Of a stretch of 64,000 bases of DNA, positions 39,443-48,623 are shown piece after piece. Made by a program: the position numbers and the translations under genes. The DNA comes from Polymorphobacter fuscus (GTDB taxonomy: Bacteria > Pseudomonadota > Alphaproteobacteria > Sphingomonadales > Sphingomonadaceae). Under the pieces are notes generated by a model, which was not told where the DNA came from, searched no databases, and was given only the letters and a program-made list of their open reading frames with translations. Location of the stretch: the NCBI RefSeq assembly GCF_011927825.1, contig NZ_JAATJI010000001.1, positions 2,586,001-2,650,000 on the forward strand, read 5' to 3'. The first letter of the stretch is position 1, and the number at the start of each line of letters is the position of its first letter.

Positions 39443-41659
39443 ATGCAGGCGCGGCTCATTCGGGGGGTGTTGCTTGCCGGCCTGTGCCTCTCGCCCCTGG
39501 CGTCGGCGTCGGCCGAGTCCGCCTATGACGCAGGCACGCGCGTCTTCCGCCTCGATGGCGGCGATGTCACCTATGCATTCAAGGTGGACGGGCAGGGACT
39601 GTTGCAATCCGTCTATTGGGGCGCCCGGCTGGCAAACGGCGACCCGGTCGATTCGCCGGCGATCAAGGGCCTCAGCGGGTTCGATGTGGCCGCCAATGTG
39701 GTGCCGCAGGAACATGCCGGCTGGGGCGGCGGACTGTTCGCCGAAGCGGCGCTGAAGATCGCCTTTCCCGACGGCAATCGCGACCTCGTCCTCGTCTATG
39801 CCGCGCACCGGCTGGAACGCGATGGCGTCACCGTCCAGTTGCGCGACATCAGCCGTCCGGTGAACGTGACGCTGCGCTACACGATCGACCGCGACACCGG
39901 CATCGTCGGCCGGTCGGCCACGATCGTGAACGGGACCGCAGGCGATATCCGCGTCGACCAGGCGATGTCGGGCACCTATGTCCTGCCGGTCGGGCGGGAT
40001 TATCAGCTGAATTTCCTGACCGGCCGCTGGGGCGCGGAATGGACGCGGCAGCAACGCCCGGTATCGGCCGGCGCCACCGTGCTCGAAAGCCGCCGTGGTT
40101 CGACCGGCAGCGAGAACAACCCCTTTTTCGCCATATCGCGCGCCGGCGCGACGACGGAGGCCGACGGCCCGGTCTGGTTCGGGGCGCTGGCGTGGAGCGG
40201 ATCGCACCGCATCACCGTCGACCAGGATGTTGCCGGCCGGGTGCGGGTGACCGGCGGCTACAACCCGTTCGATTTCGCCTATCGGCTCGGCGCCGGGGAA
40301 AAGCTCGAAACCCCGATCTTCTACGCCGGCCATACCGGGCGCGGCATGGGCGAGGCGTCACGCCTGTTCCATCGTTTCCAGCGCGACACGATCCTGCCGC
40401 ATGCCGCCGACAAGGCGCCGGCACTGCGCAAGATCCTCTACAACAGCTGGGAAGCCACCGAATTCAAGGTCGACGAGGCGGGGCAGGTGGCGCTCGCCGG
40501 AAAGGCGGCCAAGATCGGCGTCGAACGCTTTGTCATGGACGATGGCTGGTTCGGCGCGCGCAACAACGACAAGGCGGGGCTGGGCGACTGGACCGTCAAT
40601 CGGCAGAAATTCCCCAACGGGCTGAAGCCGCTGATCAGCCGCGTCAACGCGCTCGGCATGGAATTCGGCCTGTGGGTCGAACCCGAGATGGTCAACGCCG
40701 ACAGCGACCTGTATCGCGCTCATCCCGATTGGGTGATCGCCTTCGACGGGCGCCCGCGCACCGAAGGGCGCAACCAGATGGTCCTCAACCTCGCCAAGCC
40801 CGAGGTGCGCGACCATCTGCTCAAGGTGCTCGACGAACTGCTGACGACCAACAGGATCGCCTTTCTGAAATGGGATTATAACCGCAACTGGTCGGAACCC
40901 GGCTGGCTCGGCGCGGCGCCGGCCGACCAGCAGCGGATCTGGGTCGATTACGTCCGCAACCTCTATGGCATTCTTGCCGAGCTGCGGCGGCGGCATCCGG
41001 GGGTGGAGATTGAAAGCTGTTCGGGCGGCGGCGGCCGCGTCGATCTCGGCATCATGGGGCTGACCGACCAGGTCTGGGCGTCGGACAACACCGATCCGGT
41101 CGATCGCCTGCTGATCCAGGATGGCTTCACCCAGGCCTATGCGCCCGGCACGATGATGGCGTGGGTCACCGACAGCCCCAATTGGCTCAACAAGCGCTCG
41201 ACGCCGCTGTCGTTCCGCTTCCTGTCCGCAATGCAGGGCGGGCTCGGCATCGGCACCAACCTCAATCATTGGGTCGCGGAGGATTTCGCCACCGCCAGTA
41301 CCTATGTCGCGGCCTACAAGCGCATCCGCGCCACGGTGCAGCGCGGTGATCTGTATCGGCTGGTCCGGCCGACGCCGGGGGACGTCGAATCGACGACGCT
41401 TTATGTGGCGGCCGACAAGTCGCAGGCGGCGCTGTTCACGCTGGTCCAGGGCACCCACCGGCTCGATCCGCGTACCCCGATCCGGTTGCAAGGCCTCGAC
41501 CCGGCGGCGCGCTACCGGATCGAACGGATGGACGGCGCGGCGCTGCCCGAAGGTGTGCCGGCGGTCGCCAGCGGCGCCTATTGGATGGGCCGCGGGCTCG
41601 ACGTGCCGTTGCGCGGGGACTTCCAGGGTGCCGGCTTCATCCTGACCCGGGGCAGCTGA
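39443..41659 (+). CDS. Secreted GH36 alpha-galactosidase
   Basis: Releases galactose from alpha-galactosides such as melibiose or raffinose. The 738-residue protein has a signal peptide (MQARLIRGVLLAGLCLSPLASASA), a beta-sandwich N-terminal domain and a TIM barrel. D478 in FLKWDYNRNW is the nucleophile and D548 in WASDNTD the acid/base, the same numbers I recall for Geobacillus AgaA. Further conserved parts are WVEPEMVN and SCSGGGGRVD. Most GH36 enzymes are cytoplasmic, so export to the periplasm is notable and fits uptake through the divergent receptor. AGGGAGA precedes ATG 39443. The stop overlaps dgoK by one base. Confidence 0.94.
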   Translation: MQARLIRGVLLAGLCLSPLASASAESAYDAGTRVFRLDGGDVTYAFKVDGQGLLQSVYWGARLANGDPVDSPAIKGLSGFDVAANVVPQEHAGWGGGLFAEAALKIAFPDGNRDLVLVYAAHRLERDGVTVQLRDISRPVNVTLRYTIDRDTGIVGRSATIVNGTAGDIRVDQAMSGTYVLPVGRDYQLNFLTGRWGAEWTRQQRPVSAGATVLESRRGSTGSENNPFFAISRAGATTEADGPVWFGALAWSGSHRITVDQDVAGRVRVTGGYNPFDFAYRLGAGEKLETPIFYAGHTGRGMGEASRLFHRFQRDTILPHAADKAPALRKILYNSWEATEFKVDEAGQVALAGKAAKIGVERFVMDDGWFGARNNDKAGLGDWTVNRQKFPNGLKPLISRVNALGMEFGLWVEPEMVNADSDLYRAHPDWVIAFDGRPRTEGRNQMVLNLAKPEVRDHLLKVLDELLTTNRIAFLKWDYNRNWSEPGWLGAAPADQQRIWVDYVRNLYGILAELRRRHPGVEIESCSGGGGRVDLGIMGLTDQVWASDNTDPVDRLLIQDGFTQAYAPGTMMAWVTDSPNWLNKRSTPLSFRFLSAMQGGLGIGTNLNHWVAEDFATASTYVAAYKRIRATVQRGDLYRLVRPTPGDVESTTLYVAADKSQAALFTLVQGTHRLDPRTPIRLQGLDPAARYRIERMDGAALPEGVPAVASGAYWMGRGLDVPLRGDFQGAGFILTRGS

Positions 41660-42528
41660 TGACAGGCAAGGGCTTTCTGGCGATCGACTGGGGCACGACC
41701 AACCGGCGTGTCTATCATGTGCTGGACGACGGCCGGGTCGTCGACCGGCTCGATGATGCCGAGGGCGTCGCCGCGCTGTCGCCAGAGGCCTATCCGGCCG
41801 CGATCGCGGCGCTGCGGGCGCGTTTCGGCGCGCTGCCGGTCCTGGCGGCGGGGATGGTCGGTTCGACGCGCGGCTGGCGCGAAGCGCCCTATGTCGCGGC
41901 GCCGGCGGGGCTGGAAACCATTGCCGCCGGGTTGTTGGCGGTCGGCGACGGCGTCGCCATCGTGCCCGGCGTCTGCCAGGCCGACGGCGACCGCCCGGAC
42001 GTGATGCGCGGCGAGGAAGTGCAGCTGCTCGGGGCGGTCGCTGCCGGCCTGGTGCCCGCCGATGCCGTGCTGGTGCAGCCGGGCACCCACAGCAAATGGG
42101 TGACGATGGCGGGCGGCCGCATCGCCGGCTGGCGGACGCGCATGACCGGCGAACTGTTTGCGCTGTTGCGCGACCGGAGCGTGCTGGCGGAGATGATGCA
42201 GGGTCCGGTGGCGCCGGGTCCGGCCTTTTGCGAGGGTGTGGACCGGCGCGGCGAGGATCTGACGGCGGCGTTGTTCGAGGTGCGGGCCGGGGTCCTGCTC
42301 GGTCGCCGCGCCGCAGCGGACGGGGCTGCCTTTGCCAGCGGCTTGCTGATCGGCGCCGAAATCGCCGCGGCCGGGGATGCGGGCGCGCCAGTGCATCTGT
42401 TGTCCGAAGGGCCGTTGGCTGCGCTTTACACGGCCGCCATCGTGCGGCTCGGCGGCACCGCCGAACATATCGACAGCCACCGCGCCTTTGTGGCCGGCAT
42501 CCATCGCCTTTGGGAGCTTTCCAGATGA
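41659..42528 (+). CDS. dgoK: 2-dehydro-3-deoxygalactonokinase
   Basis: Phosphorylates 2-keto-3-deoxygalactonate with ATP. The 289-residue protein has the DgoK-type ATP-binding start IDWGTTNRRVYHV, then LAAGMVGSTRGWREAPYV, GEEVQLLGA and QPGTHSKWV, all characteristic of the family. It begins on the last base of the GH36 stop (TGATG) and overlaps dgoA (ATGA), so galactoside cleavage, kinase and aldolase are made from one message. Confidence 0.95.
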   Translation: MTGKGFLAIDWGTTNRRVYHVLDDGRVVDRLDDAEGVAALSPEAYPAAIAALRARFGALPVLAAGMVGSTRGWREAPYVAAPAGLETIAAGLLAVGDGVAIVPGVCQADGDRPDVMRGEEVQLLGAVAAGLVPADAVLVQPGTHSKWVTMAGGRIAGWRTRMTGELFALLRDRSVLAEMMQGPVAPGPAFCEGVDRRGEDLTAALFEVRAGVLLGRRAAADGAAFASGLLIGAEIAAAGDAGAPVHLLSEGPLAALYTAAIVRLGGTAEHIDSHRAFVAGIHRLWELSR

Positions 42529-43157
42529 CCGACGCCTTCGCCCGGTTCACCCGCGCCTTTGCCGCTTGCCCGCTGGTGGCGATCCTGCGCGGCATCACCC
42601 CGGGCGAAGTCGATGCCGTCGGCGACGCGCTGGTCGGTGCCGGCTTCACCCTGATCGAGGTGCCGCTCAACTCTCCCGATCCGTTCGACAGCATCGCTCG
42701 CCTTGCCGCCCGGCTGGGCGATCGCGCGATGGTGGGTGCCGGCACCGTGCTCGATCCGGCGCAGGTCGATCGCGTCGCGGCAAATGCCGGCACGCTGATC
42801 GTCTCGCCGAACAGCGACCCGCGCGTCATTCGCGCCAGCGTTGCCGCCGGGCTGATCTCGCTGCCGGGCTATGCCACCCCGACCGAAGCCTTTGCCGCGC
42901 TCGCGGCGGGCGCCCATGGTCTCAAGCTGTTCCCTGCCGACGCGACCCCGCCTGCCATATTGAAGGCGCACCGCGCCGTGCTGCCCCGAACAGTGCCGGT
43001 GCTGGCGGTCGGCGGCATCACGCCCGATACCATGACGCCATGGCGCGACGCCGGCGCTGATGGCTTCGGTCTCGGTTCCGCCCTCTACAAGCCCGGCAAG
43101 CCGGCCGGCGCCGTTGCCGCCGACGCCGCGGCGTTCGTTGCCGCCTGGAACCGCTGA
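42525..43157 (+). CDS. dgoA: 2-dehydro-3-deoxy-6-phosphogalactonate aldolase
   Basis: Class I aldolase that cleaves KDPGal into pyruvate and glyceraldehyde 3-phosphate, the last step of the De Ley-Doudoroff route. The 210-residue protein shows the catalytic Glu E45 in IEVPLNSP and the Schiff-base lysine K134 in GLKLFPAD, followed by AVGGITPDT. The N-terminal VAILRGI is typical of DgoA/Eda proteins; the LNSPDP segment favours the galactonate form. It overlaps dgoK by ATGA, and the MFS gene follows after two bases. Confidence 0.95.
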   Translation: MTDAFARFTRAFAACPLVAILRGITPGEVDAVGDALVGAGFTLIEVPLNSPDPFDSIARLAARLGDRAMVGAGTVLDPAQVDRVAANAGTLIVSPNSDPRVIRASVAAGLISLPGYATPTEAFAALAAGAHGLKLFPADATPPAILKAHRAVLPRTVPVLAVGGITPDTMTPWRDAGADGFGLGSALYKPGKPAGAVAADAAAFVAAWNR

Positions 43158-43159
43158 GC

Positions 43160-44437
43160 ATGGCCGTCACCGCGGCGCCGCCTGGCCATGCGTCCAGCGA
43201 TGAGTCGGTCAGCGCGCCGGGCCTGCAGGCGTTCATGTTCGCGCTGTTCTTCATCTTCGGCGGCATCACCAGCCTCAACGATGTCCTCATCCCCAAGCTC
43301 AAGGGCCTGTTCGCGCTCAACTATGCCCAGGCGATGCTGGTCCAGTCGGCGTTCTTTGCCGCCTATCTGGTGGTCTCGCTGCCCGCTGCCGCCATCGTGC
43401 AGCGGCTCGGCTATTTGCGCACCGCGACGGTCGGGCTCGGCGTGATGACGACCGGCTGCCTGTTGTTCCTGCCGGCGACCGCTTCGGCGCAATATCCGAT
43501 GTTCCTGTTCGCGCTGTTCGTGCTGGCCGCCGGCATCACCATCGTCCAGGTCGTCGCCAATCCGCTGATGTCGCTGCTCGGCCCTGTCCGCACCGCGTCG
43601 AGCCGGCTGACCTTCGCCCAGGCCTTCAACGCGCTCGGCACGACGGTCTTTCCCTATGTCGGCGCGATCCTGATCCTTGGCAGTCTTGGCGGCGCCGACC
43701 CGGCGCAGTTGGCGCCTGCCGAACGCAGCGCCTATCTGGTGGCGGAAAGTGCCGTCATCCGGCACGCCTATCTCGGCCTTGCCGCCGCGCTGCTGCTGGT
43801 CGCGGCTGCGGTCTGGGCAATGCGCAACCGGCTGGCGGATGTGCATGCACGCGGCCCCGTGCTGCAGGCGTTCGACCTGCTGCGCCGCCGCCGCTTCGCC
43901 CTCGGCGCCTTGTCGATCTTTCTCTATGTCGGCGCCGAAGTCGCCATCGGCTCGCTGATCGTCAGCTTCCTGATGGCCGGCGATGTCATGGGCCTCGGCG
44001 GCGAAGCGGCGGGGCGGATGCTGGCGCTGTACTGGGGCGGCGCGCTGGTCGGGCGTTTCATCGGCTCGTTCGTGCTGCGGCTGCTGCGTCCGGGGCTTGT
44101 GCTGGCCGGCGTCAGCGCCGCCGCGATCACGCTGCTGCTGCTGGCGGCAACGCTGGCCGGACCCGCCGCCGGCTGGGCCCTGCTGGCGATCGGCCTGACC
44201 AACGCCATCATGTTTCCAACCATCTTCAGCCTGGCGATCGAGGGTCTGGGTCCGCGTGCCGCCGAAGGCTCGGGCATCATCTGCATGGCGATCGTCGGCG
44301 GCGCCGTCATCCCGCCGCTGACCGGCGTGCTGGCGGATGCGGCGGGCCTGCGCGTGGCGCTGGTGCTGCCGGCGCTCTGCTATCTCGTCATCACCGGCTA
44401 TGGCATGGCGACGACACGCGGCGCGGCGCGAGGCTGA
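43160..44437 (+). CDS. FucP/GluP-type sugar:H+ symporter
   Basis: Major-facilitator transporter of 425 residues with about twelve membrane segments. The opening FMFALFFIFGGITSLNDVLIPKLKGLFALNYAQAMLVQSAFFAAY is the hallmark of the FucP/GluP/NagP family of fucose, glucose/galactose and GlcNAc importers. It lies two bases after dgoA, so it is in the same operon and probably brings in galactose released by the periplasmic GH36. This would be a second inner-membrane route beside the AraFGH-like system. Confidence 0.92.
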   Translation: MAVTAAPPGHASSDESVSAPGLQAFMFALFFIFGGITSLNDVLIPKLKGLFALNYAQAMLVQSAFFAAYLVVSLPAAAIVQRLGYLRTATVGLGVMTTGCLLFLPATASAQYPMFLFALFVLAAGITIVQVVANPLMSLLGPVRTASSRLTFAQAFNALGTTVFPYVGAILILGSLGGADPAQLAPAERSAYLVAESAVIRHAYLGLAAALLLVAAAVWAMRNRLADVHARGPVLQAFDLLRRRRFALGALSIFLYVGAEVAIGSLIVSFLMAGDVMGLGGEAAGRMLALYWGGALVGRFIGSFVLRLLRPGLVLAGVSAAAITLLLLAATLAGPAAGWALLAIGLTNAIMFPTIFSLAIEGLGPRAAEGSGIICMAIVGGAVIPPLTGVLADAAGLRVALVLPALCYLVITGYGMATTRGAARG

Positions 44438-44779
44438 CGCTGGCAGACCGGCATTGCGACATTGCTCACCTGTCCGCCGGCACCGGCCAGCAACGCCGAC
44501 GAAATGGGGCAGGCACTGCTTTGTAGCTTGGCGATCAGATGCCGACCGTCAGCAGTGGCTGTTGCAACCGTTCACGCCGAACGCCGGTCCAATCCCGATG
44601 CGGTCGTGATCGCCGTCTGAATGTGTCGGCACAGTGACCGATACGCTTCCGTTTCGTGATGGCATGTGAGAGTTCCGCCCGGAACGCGCTCGGCGCCATT
44701 GCGCGAGATGGTCATCGACCCGCCGCCCACCTGTCACAAACCTCCCCTAACTGCACGCCTTGCTTGTTAGGGGAGCTTA
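44438..44779. other. Intergenic region before the second receptor operon
   Basis: 342 bases without a convincing gene. A 62-codon minus-strand frame exists but has no recognisable features. The last 40 bases hold the stem-loop described separately. The region changes from galactose genes to the receptor-DUF218-GH92 operon and must contain that operon's promoter, which I cannot place. Confidence 0.6.
44740..44773 (+). promoter_or_regulatory. Stem-loop hiding the ribosome binding site of the receptor gene
   Basis: Perfect 10-base arms, CTCCCCTAAC (44740-44749) and GTTAGGGGAG (44764-44773), around a 14-base loop. The 3' arm contains the Shine-Dalgarno sequence AGGGGAG, six bases before the ATG at 44780. 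The folded RNA would block initiation, so this looks like a translational control element. Confidence 0.6.
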
Positions 44780-47314
44780 ATGTTTTCGCGATTCATAGCT
44801 ATTCATGCGCGGGCGCTGGCGACCGTCAGTGCGTTGGCATTCGCCGCGCCGGTTCTCGCCGCCCAGCCTGTTGAAACCGCCGCCGTCGCGGACGCGGCTG
44901 TCGCCGACGCGGCTGTCGAAACCGAAAGCGAGATCATCGTCACCGGGGCATCCCGCGCACAGCGCCGTTTTGATGCTTCTTTTGCAGTCAATTCGCTTTC
45001 CCAAGACGAAGTGCGGCGGATCGCCCCGAAGAATTATGCCGAGCTGCTTGGCATCATGCCCGGCATCCATGTCGAGGCGACCGGGGGCGAAGTGCAGAAC
45101 GTCACCCGCGTGCGCGGCATCCCGACCGACCGCGGCTACCTTATCTTCCAGCAGGACGGCCTGCCGCTCTTTCACGAAATCGACGGCGTGTTCTTCAACT
45201 CCGGCGACGGCATGAATCGGTTCGATCTGATGACGGAACGCGTCGAGGTCGTGCGCGGCGGCCCGGCGCCGATCTATGCCAGCAGCGCTGCGGCCATTGC
45301 CAACAACATCACTGTCACTGGCAGCGAAGAATCGCGCGGCATGGCGCAGGTCACGCTCGGTGACACCGGCCTTTATCGGCTTGACCTCGTGCAGTCCGGC
45401 AAGATTGCCGACCGCACCTTCTATGCGATCGGCGGCTTCCTGCGCCATCACGACGGATACCGCGACAATGGCTATCCCAATGACAAGGGGGGCCAGATCC
45501 GCGCCAACATCAAGCGTGAGCTCGACAATGGCTTCATCAAGCTGTCGGGCACCTATCTCAACGACAAGAACACCTTTTATCTGCCGATTCCGCTCGCTGA
45601 CCCGCGCAACCCCGCGGTTTCGCTCGATCCGTTCATCAACTTCTTCACCGGCACGATGAACTCGCCATCGCTCCGCGGGCTGGACATCAGCTATCGCGAC
45701 GGCAACAACAGTGTTCAGACCCTGCAGCGCGATCTCGCCGATGGCCGTCATATCCGCTTCGGCAACATCGGCCTGCAGTATGAGGGCGATTTCGGCGGCT
45801 GGCTCGTTGCCGCCAACCTTGGCTACACCAAGGGCAAGAACAGTTTCGATGCCTTTTATTCAACGACCAATCCCGTCGACGCTCGGACCTTTGCGGCTGG
45901 CTTCCTGCCTGCCGCGCGAACCGCGTTCGGCACCGCTGCCACCCCGGTCGCTCGGCTCGGCTATGCAATTGCCGGCTCGAACGGCACCGCGGTCTATGAC
46001 CCTTCCGCGGCTTCGGGCCTCGTCATGTCGGGCCAGTACCGCGCCGTGGAATCGGATTTTTACTCGGGCCAGGGCACATTGAGTGTCACCCGCAAGTTCG
46101 TCACCGGAATCGGAACGCATGATGTCAAGGCCGGCATCTATGGCGCCGCTTATGGCGCCACCAACCTCGCCGTCTACAGCGACATGCTGATCGAAGTCGC
46201 CGGCAAGCCGCGCACGCTCGATCTGGTCGCCTATGGCGCGTCGGGCCAGGTGCTGGGGTATGTGACCGACAACGGCACTTTGCGCGCTACCACCACGCTC
46301 AACCAGGGCGAAGCCGATGGCAAGGTCCTGGCGCTTTTCGCCAACGACACCTGGGAAATCGTGCCGAGCCTGCGGCTTGACGCAGGCATTCGCCACGAAT
46401 GGTATGATTATTCGGGCTATTCGCTGCTGTCGACCGGGGGAATTGACCTCGGCAATGCGACAACCCTGGCCGACAACGCCACGCGCGGTTTCACCGGCGC
46501 CCGAGTGACAACGAAGCTGAAACCCACGGCGACCAACTGGACGGTCGGCCTCGGTTATGACTTCACCTCCAACCTCGGCGCCTATGGCCGCGTTTCGACC
46601 CTCGAGGTGCCGCCGCAGGCAACGGTCGCGTTGAGCACGACGCCGACCATAGTCACCACCGTGGCGCGCCAGTATGAGGCGGGGATACGCGCCGACTTCG
46701 GCCGATCCTACCTGTTCGTCACCGGCTTCTACACCAAGTTCGACCCGTTCAATGCCTCGTTCGTGGCGTTCAATCCGGTCACGGGCCGCAATGACCAGTC
46801 CGTGCCGTTCATCGGCGAAGCCATCGTCAAGGGTGTCGAAGTCGACGGCCGGTTCGTTCCCGTCGACTGGCTTTCGTTGGCCGGATCCGTCACCTTTGCC
46901 GATCCCCAATATCGCAACCTGCAGAACACCGCGGGCGCCGATCCAAGCGCGGTCAACGGCAACCAGATCATCCGTGAACCCAAGGTGTTCGGCAATATCC
47001 GCCCGACCCTGTTCTTCGAAACCGGCAAGACCCAGATCGAAGTCTATGGCCGCCTCGACTTCGTCGGCAAACGCTTTGTCGACCTGTTCAACCAGACATC
47101 GATGGCCGCTTATCAGACGCTGGCTGCCGGCGTGACCGTCAACCGCGATGCTTGGCGCTTCCAGCTCGTCGGTGACAATCTGACCAATGCCAGGGGCGTG
47201 ACCGAAGGCAACCCGCGGACCGACCAGCTCGCCGGCCAGGACGCTTCGGAGGCCATCTACGGCCGCCCATTGTTCGGCCGCAATTTCCGCTTCATCGTCA
47301 GCCGCAGCTGGTAA
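44780..47314 (+). CDS. TonB-dependent receptor (844 aa)
   Basis: Outer-membrane receptor with a signal peptide ending at VLAAQ, a short alanine-rich repeat (AAVADAAVADAAV, encoded by about 2.5 copies of a 15-base unit near 44880-44925), a TonB box EIIVTGAS, a plug (YAELLGIMPGIHVEATGG, RVRGIPTDRGYLIFQQDGLPLF) and a barrel ending RFIVSRSW. It heads an operon with a DUF218 protein (58-base gap) and a GH92 glycosidase, so a mannose-containing glycan or glycophosphate is a reasonable cargo (inference). Translation may be held back by the upstream stem-loop. Confidence 0.92.
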   Translation: MFSRFIAIHARALATVSALAFAAPVLAAQPVETAAVADAAVADAAVETESEIIVTGASRAQRRFDASFAVNSLSQDEVRRIAPKNYAELLGIMPGIHVEATGGEVQNVTRVRGIPTDRGYLIFQQDGLPLFHEIDGVFFNSGDGMNRFDLMTERVEVVRGGPAPIYASSAAAIANNITVTGSEESRGMAQVTLGDTGLYRLDLVQSGKIADRTFYAIGGFLRHHDGYRDNGYPNDKGGQIRANIKRELDNGFIKLSGTYLNDKNTFYLPIPLADPRNPAVSLDPFINFFTGTMNSPSLRGLDISYRDGNNSVQTLQRDLADGRHIRFGNIGLQYEGDFGGWLVAANLGYTKGKNSFDAFYSTTNPVDARTFAAGFLPAARTAFGTAATPVARLGYAIAGSNGTAVYDPSAASGLVMSGQYRAVESDFYSGQGTLSVTRKFVTGIGTHDVKAGIYGAAYGATNLAVYSDMLIEVAGKPRTLDLVAYGASGQVLGYVTDNGTLRATTTLNQGEADGKVLALFANDTWEIVPSLRLDAGIRHEWYDYSGYSLLSTGGIDLGNATTLADNATRGFTGARVTTKLKPTATNWTVGLGYDFTSNLGAYGRVSTLEVPPQATVALSTTPTIVTTVARQYEAGIRADFGRSYLFVTGFYTKFDPFNASFVAFNPVTGRNDQSVPFIGEAIVKGVEVDGRFVPVDWLSLAGSVTFADPQYRNLQNTAGADPSAVNGNQIIREPKVFGNIRPTLFFETGKTQIEVYGRLDFVGKRFVDLFNQTSMAAYQTLAAGVTVNRDAWRFQLVGDNLTNARGVTEGNPRTDQLAGQDASEAIYGRPLFGRNFRFIVSRSW

Positions 47315-47372
47315 GCGGACGAAGATCGCGCCGGCCATCGCGCCGGCGCCTCCCTGCTCTGGAGACGTGTCG

Positions 47373-48623
47373 ATGCGGCTTGTGCTTGGCGCCTTGATGC
47401 TTGCGGCCGTATTGGCAGGACCGGTGCCGGTGCTGGCACAGGACCCGCCAGGCTATGCGCGTCCTTTCGCCGATACGCTCGAAACGCGCGTATTTCCGTT
47501 GTTTGCCATGCTGCACGCCGCCCCGGGCTGGACGGCGGCGCTGCGCGCTGACCCCCAACTCGCCCGGCTGGCGTCTGCCCGTGCGGCGCGCATCCCGCCC
47601 GACGCCTGCGCCCCGGCACCGCAATGCCTCGCCGATGCCTGGCTATGGACGACAGACGACATCGCCAAGGTTTCGGAACGGTTGCGGCTGATCATGCGCG
47701 ACCGCGCGCTGGCCGACGCGCTTGTGGTGCGTCAGATGCGGCCTTCGGGTCGCTTTGCACGGCATGCAGCCCTTGCCGATGCGGATTTGCTGGGTGCTGC
47801 CTGGGCCGATGCTGCCAACGGCATCAACCGCGTCATCGCGATCTATGCCAAGGGCGAGCCGCCGCGATATCCCAAAATCGATGCAATGATCTTCGATGTT
47901 GCGCGGCCCGAGTATCCACAGCTGCTGGCGGCGCACGGCACGAGCATTGCCGCGCTGCCGCCCCCGGACGACACCGTGTTCGATCCCGTGCAGCGTTATG
48001 CGACGGGGCTGCTGATGATCAACGAGCGGGCCGATGCCGGCGCCTTCCGGCCGCTGCTGGGCGGCGACAATGCCGCGACCGTTCGTGCGATTGCCGGCAC
48101 CGACTGGCGCGGCGAGCGTCATTCCGCGCTGCTTGTTTTCGGCCACGGCCCGGAGGACGCCCAGTCGCGGACCGGTGTCATGGGACATATCCGGATGCGC
48201 ATCGCGGCGGACTTGTTCGCGCGGCGGCTGGCGCCGTTCATCATCGTGTCGGGCGGCAATGTCCATCCCAACCGCACGCCGTTCAACGAGGCGGTGGAGA
48301 TGAAGCGCCTGTTGATCGAACAGCATGGCGTTCCGGCCGATCGCATCCTGATCGAACCGCATGCGCGCCACACCACCACCAATTTGCGCAATACGGCGCG
48401 GCTGCTGCTCGCAGCCGGCTTTCCGGCCGACCGGCCCGCGCTGGTGGTGTCGGACCACGCGACGATCCGCTACATCGGCAGTGCCGAACTATCCGTGCGC
48501 AATCTGCGTGAAATGGGGTTGCAGCCCGGCACGCTGGCGCCTGGCCCCGATCGCTTTTCGCTGATGTTCAAGCCCGATCCGGCGGCATTCCATGTCGAAG
48601 TTGCCGATCCGCTCGATCCATGA
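47373..48623 (+). CDS. Exported DUF218 (YdcF/ElyC/SanA-like) protein
   Basis: A 416-residue protein with a signal peptide (MRLVLGALMLAAVLAGPVPVLAQ), an N-terminal part of about 220 residues that I do not recognise, and a C-terminal DUF218 domain (about 235-400; LLVFGHGPED, IIVSGGNVHPNRTPFNEAVEMKRLL, DRILIEPHARHTTTNLRNTARLL). DUF218 proteins are linked to cell-envelope glycan metabolism, but their reaction is poorly known. ATG 47373 lies eight bases after GGAG; a GTG at 47367 is too close. It overlaps the GH92 gene by ATGA, so the two are coupled. Confidence 0.88.
   Translation: MRLVLGALMLAAVLAGPVPVLAQDPPGYARPFADTLETRVFPLFAMLHAAPGWTAALRADPQLARLASARAARIPPDACAPAPQCLADAWLWTTDDIAKVSERLRLIMRDRALADALVVRQMRPSGRFARHAALADADLLGAAWADAANGINRVIAIYAKGEPPRYPKIDAMIFDVARPEYPQLLAAHGTSIAALPPPDDTVFDPVQRYATGLLMINERADAGAFRPLLGGDNAATVRAIAGTDWRGERHSALLVFGHGPEDAQSRTGVMGHIRMRIAADLFARRLAPFIIVSGGNVHPNRTPFNEAVEMKRLLIEQHGVPADRILIEPHARHTTTNLRNTARLLLAAGFPADRPALVVSDHATIRYIGSAELSVRNLREMGLQPGTLAPGPDRFSLMFKPDPAAFHVEVADPLDP

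Noticed and set aside
40358-42829. 823-codon minus-strand open frame opposite GH36, dgoK and dgoA
   Set aside because: All three plus-strand genes have catalytic motifs and coupled starts; the antisense frame is a composition effect.
44549-44737. Possible 62-residue gene on the minus strand in the intergenic region
   Set aside because: No ribosome binding site, no recognisable sequence and chance length in GC-rich DNA.
46398-46412. GTATGATTATT inside the 844-residue receptor gene
   Set aside because: It resembles the candidate operator but differs in the last base of the octamer and lies in coding sequence.
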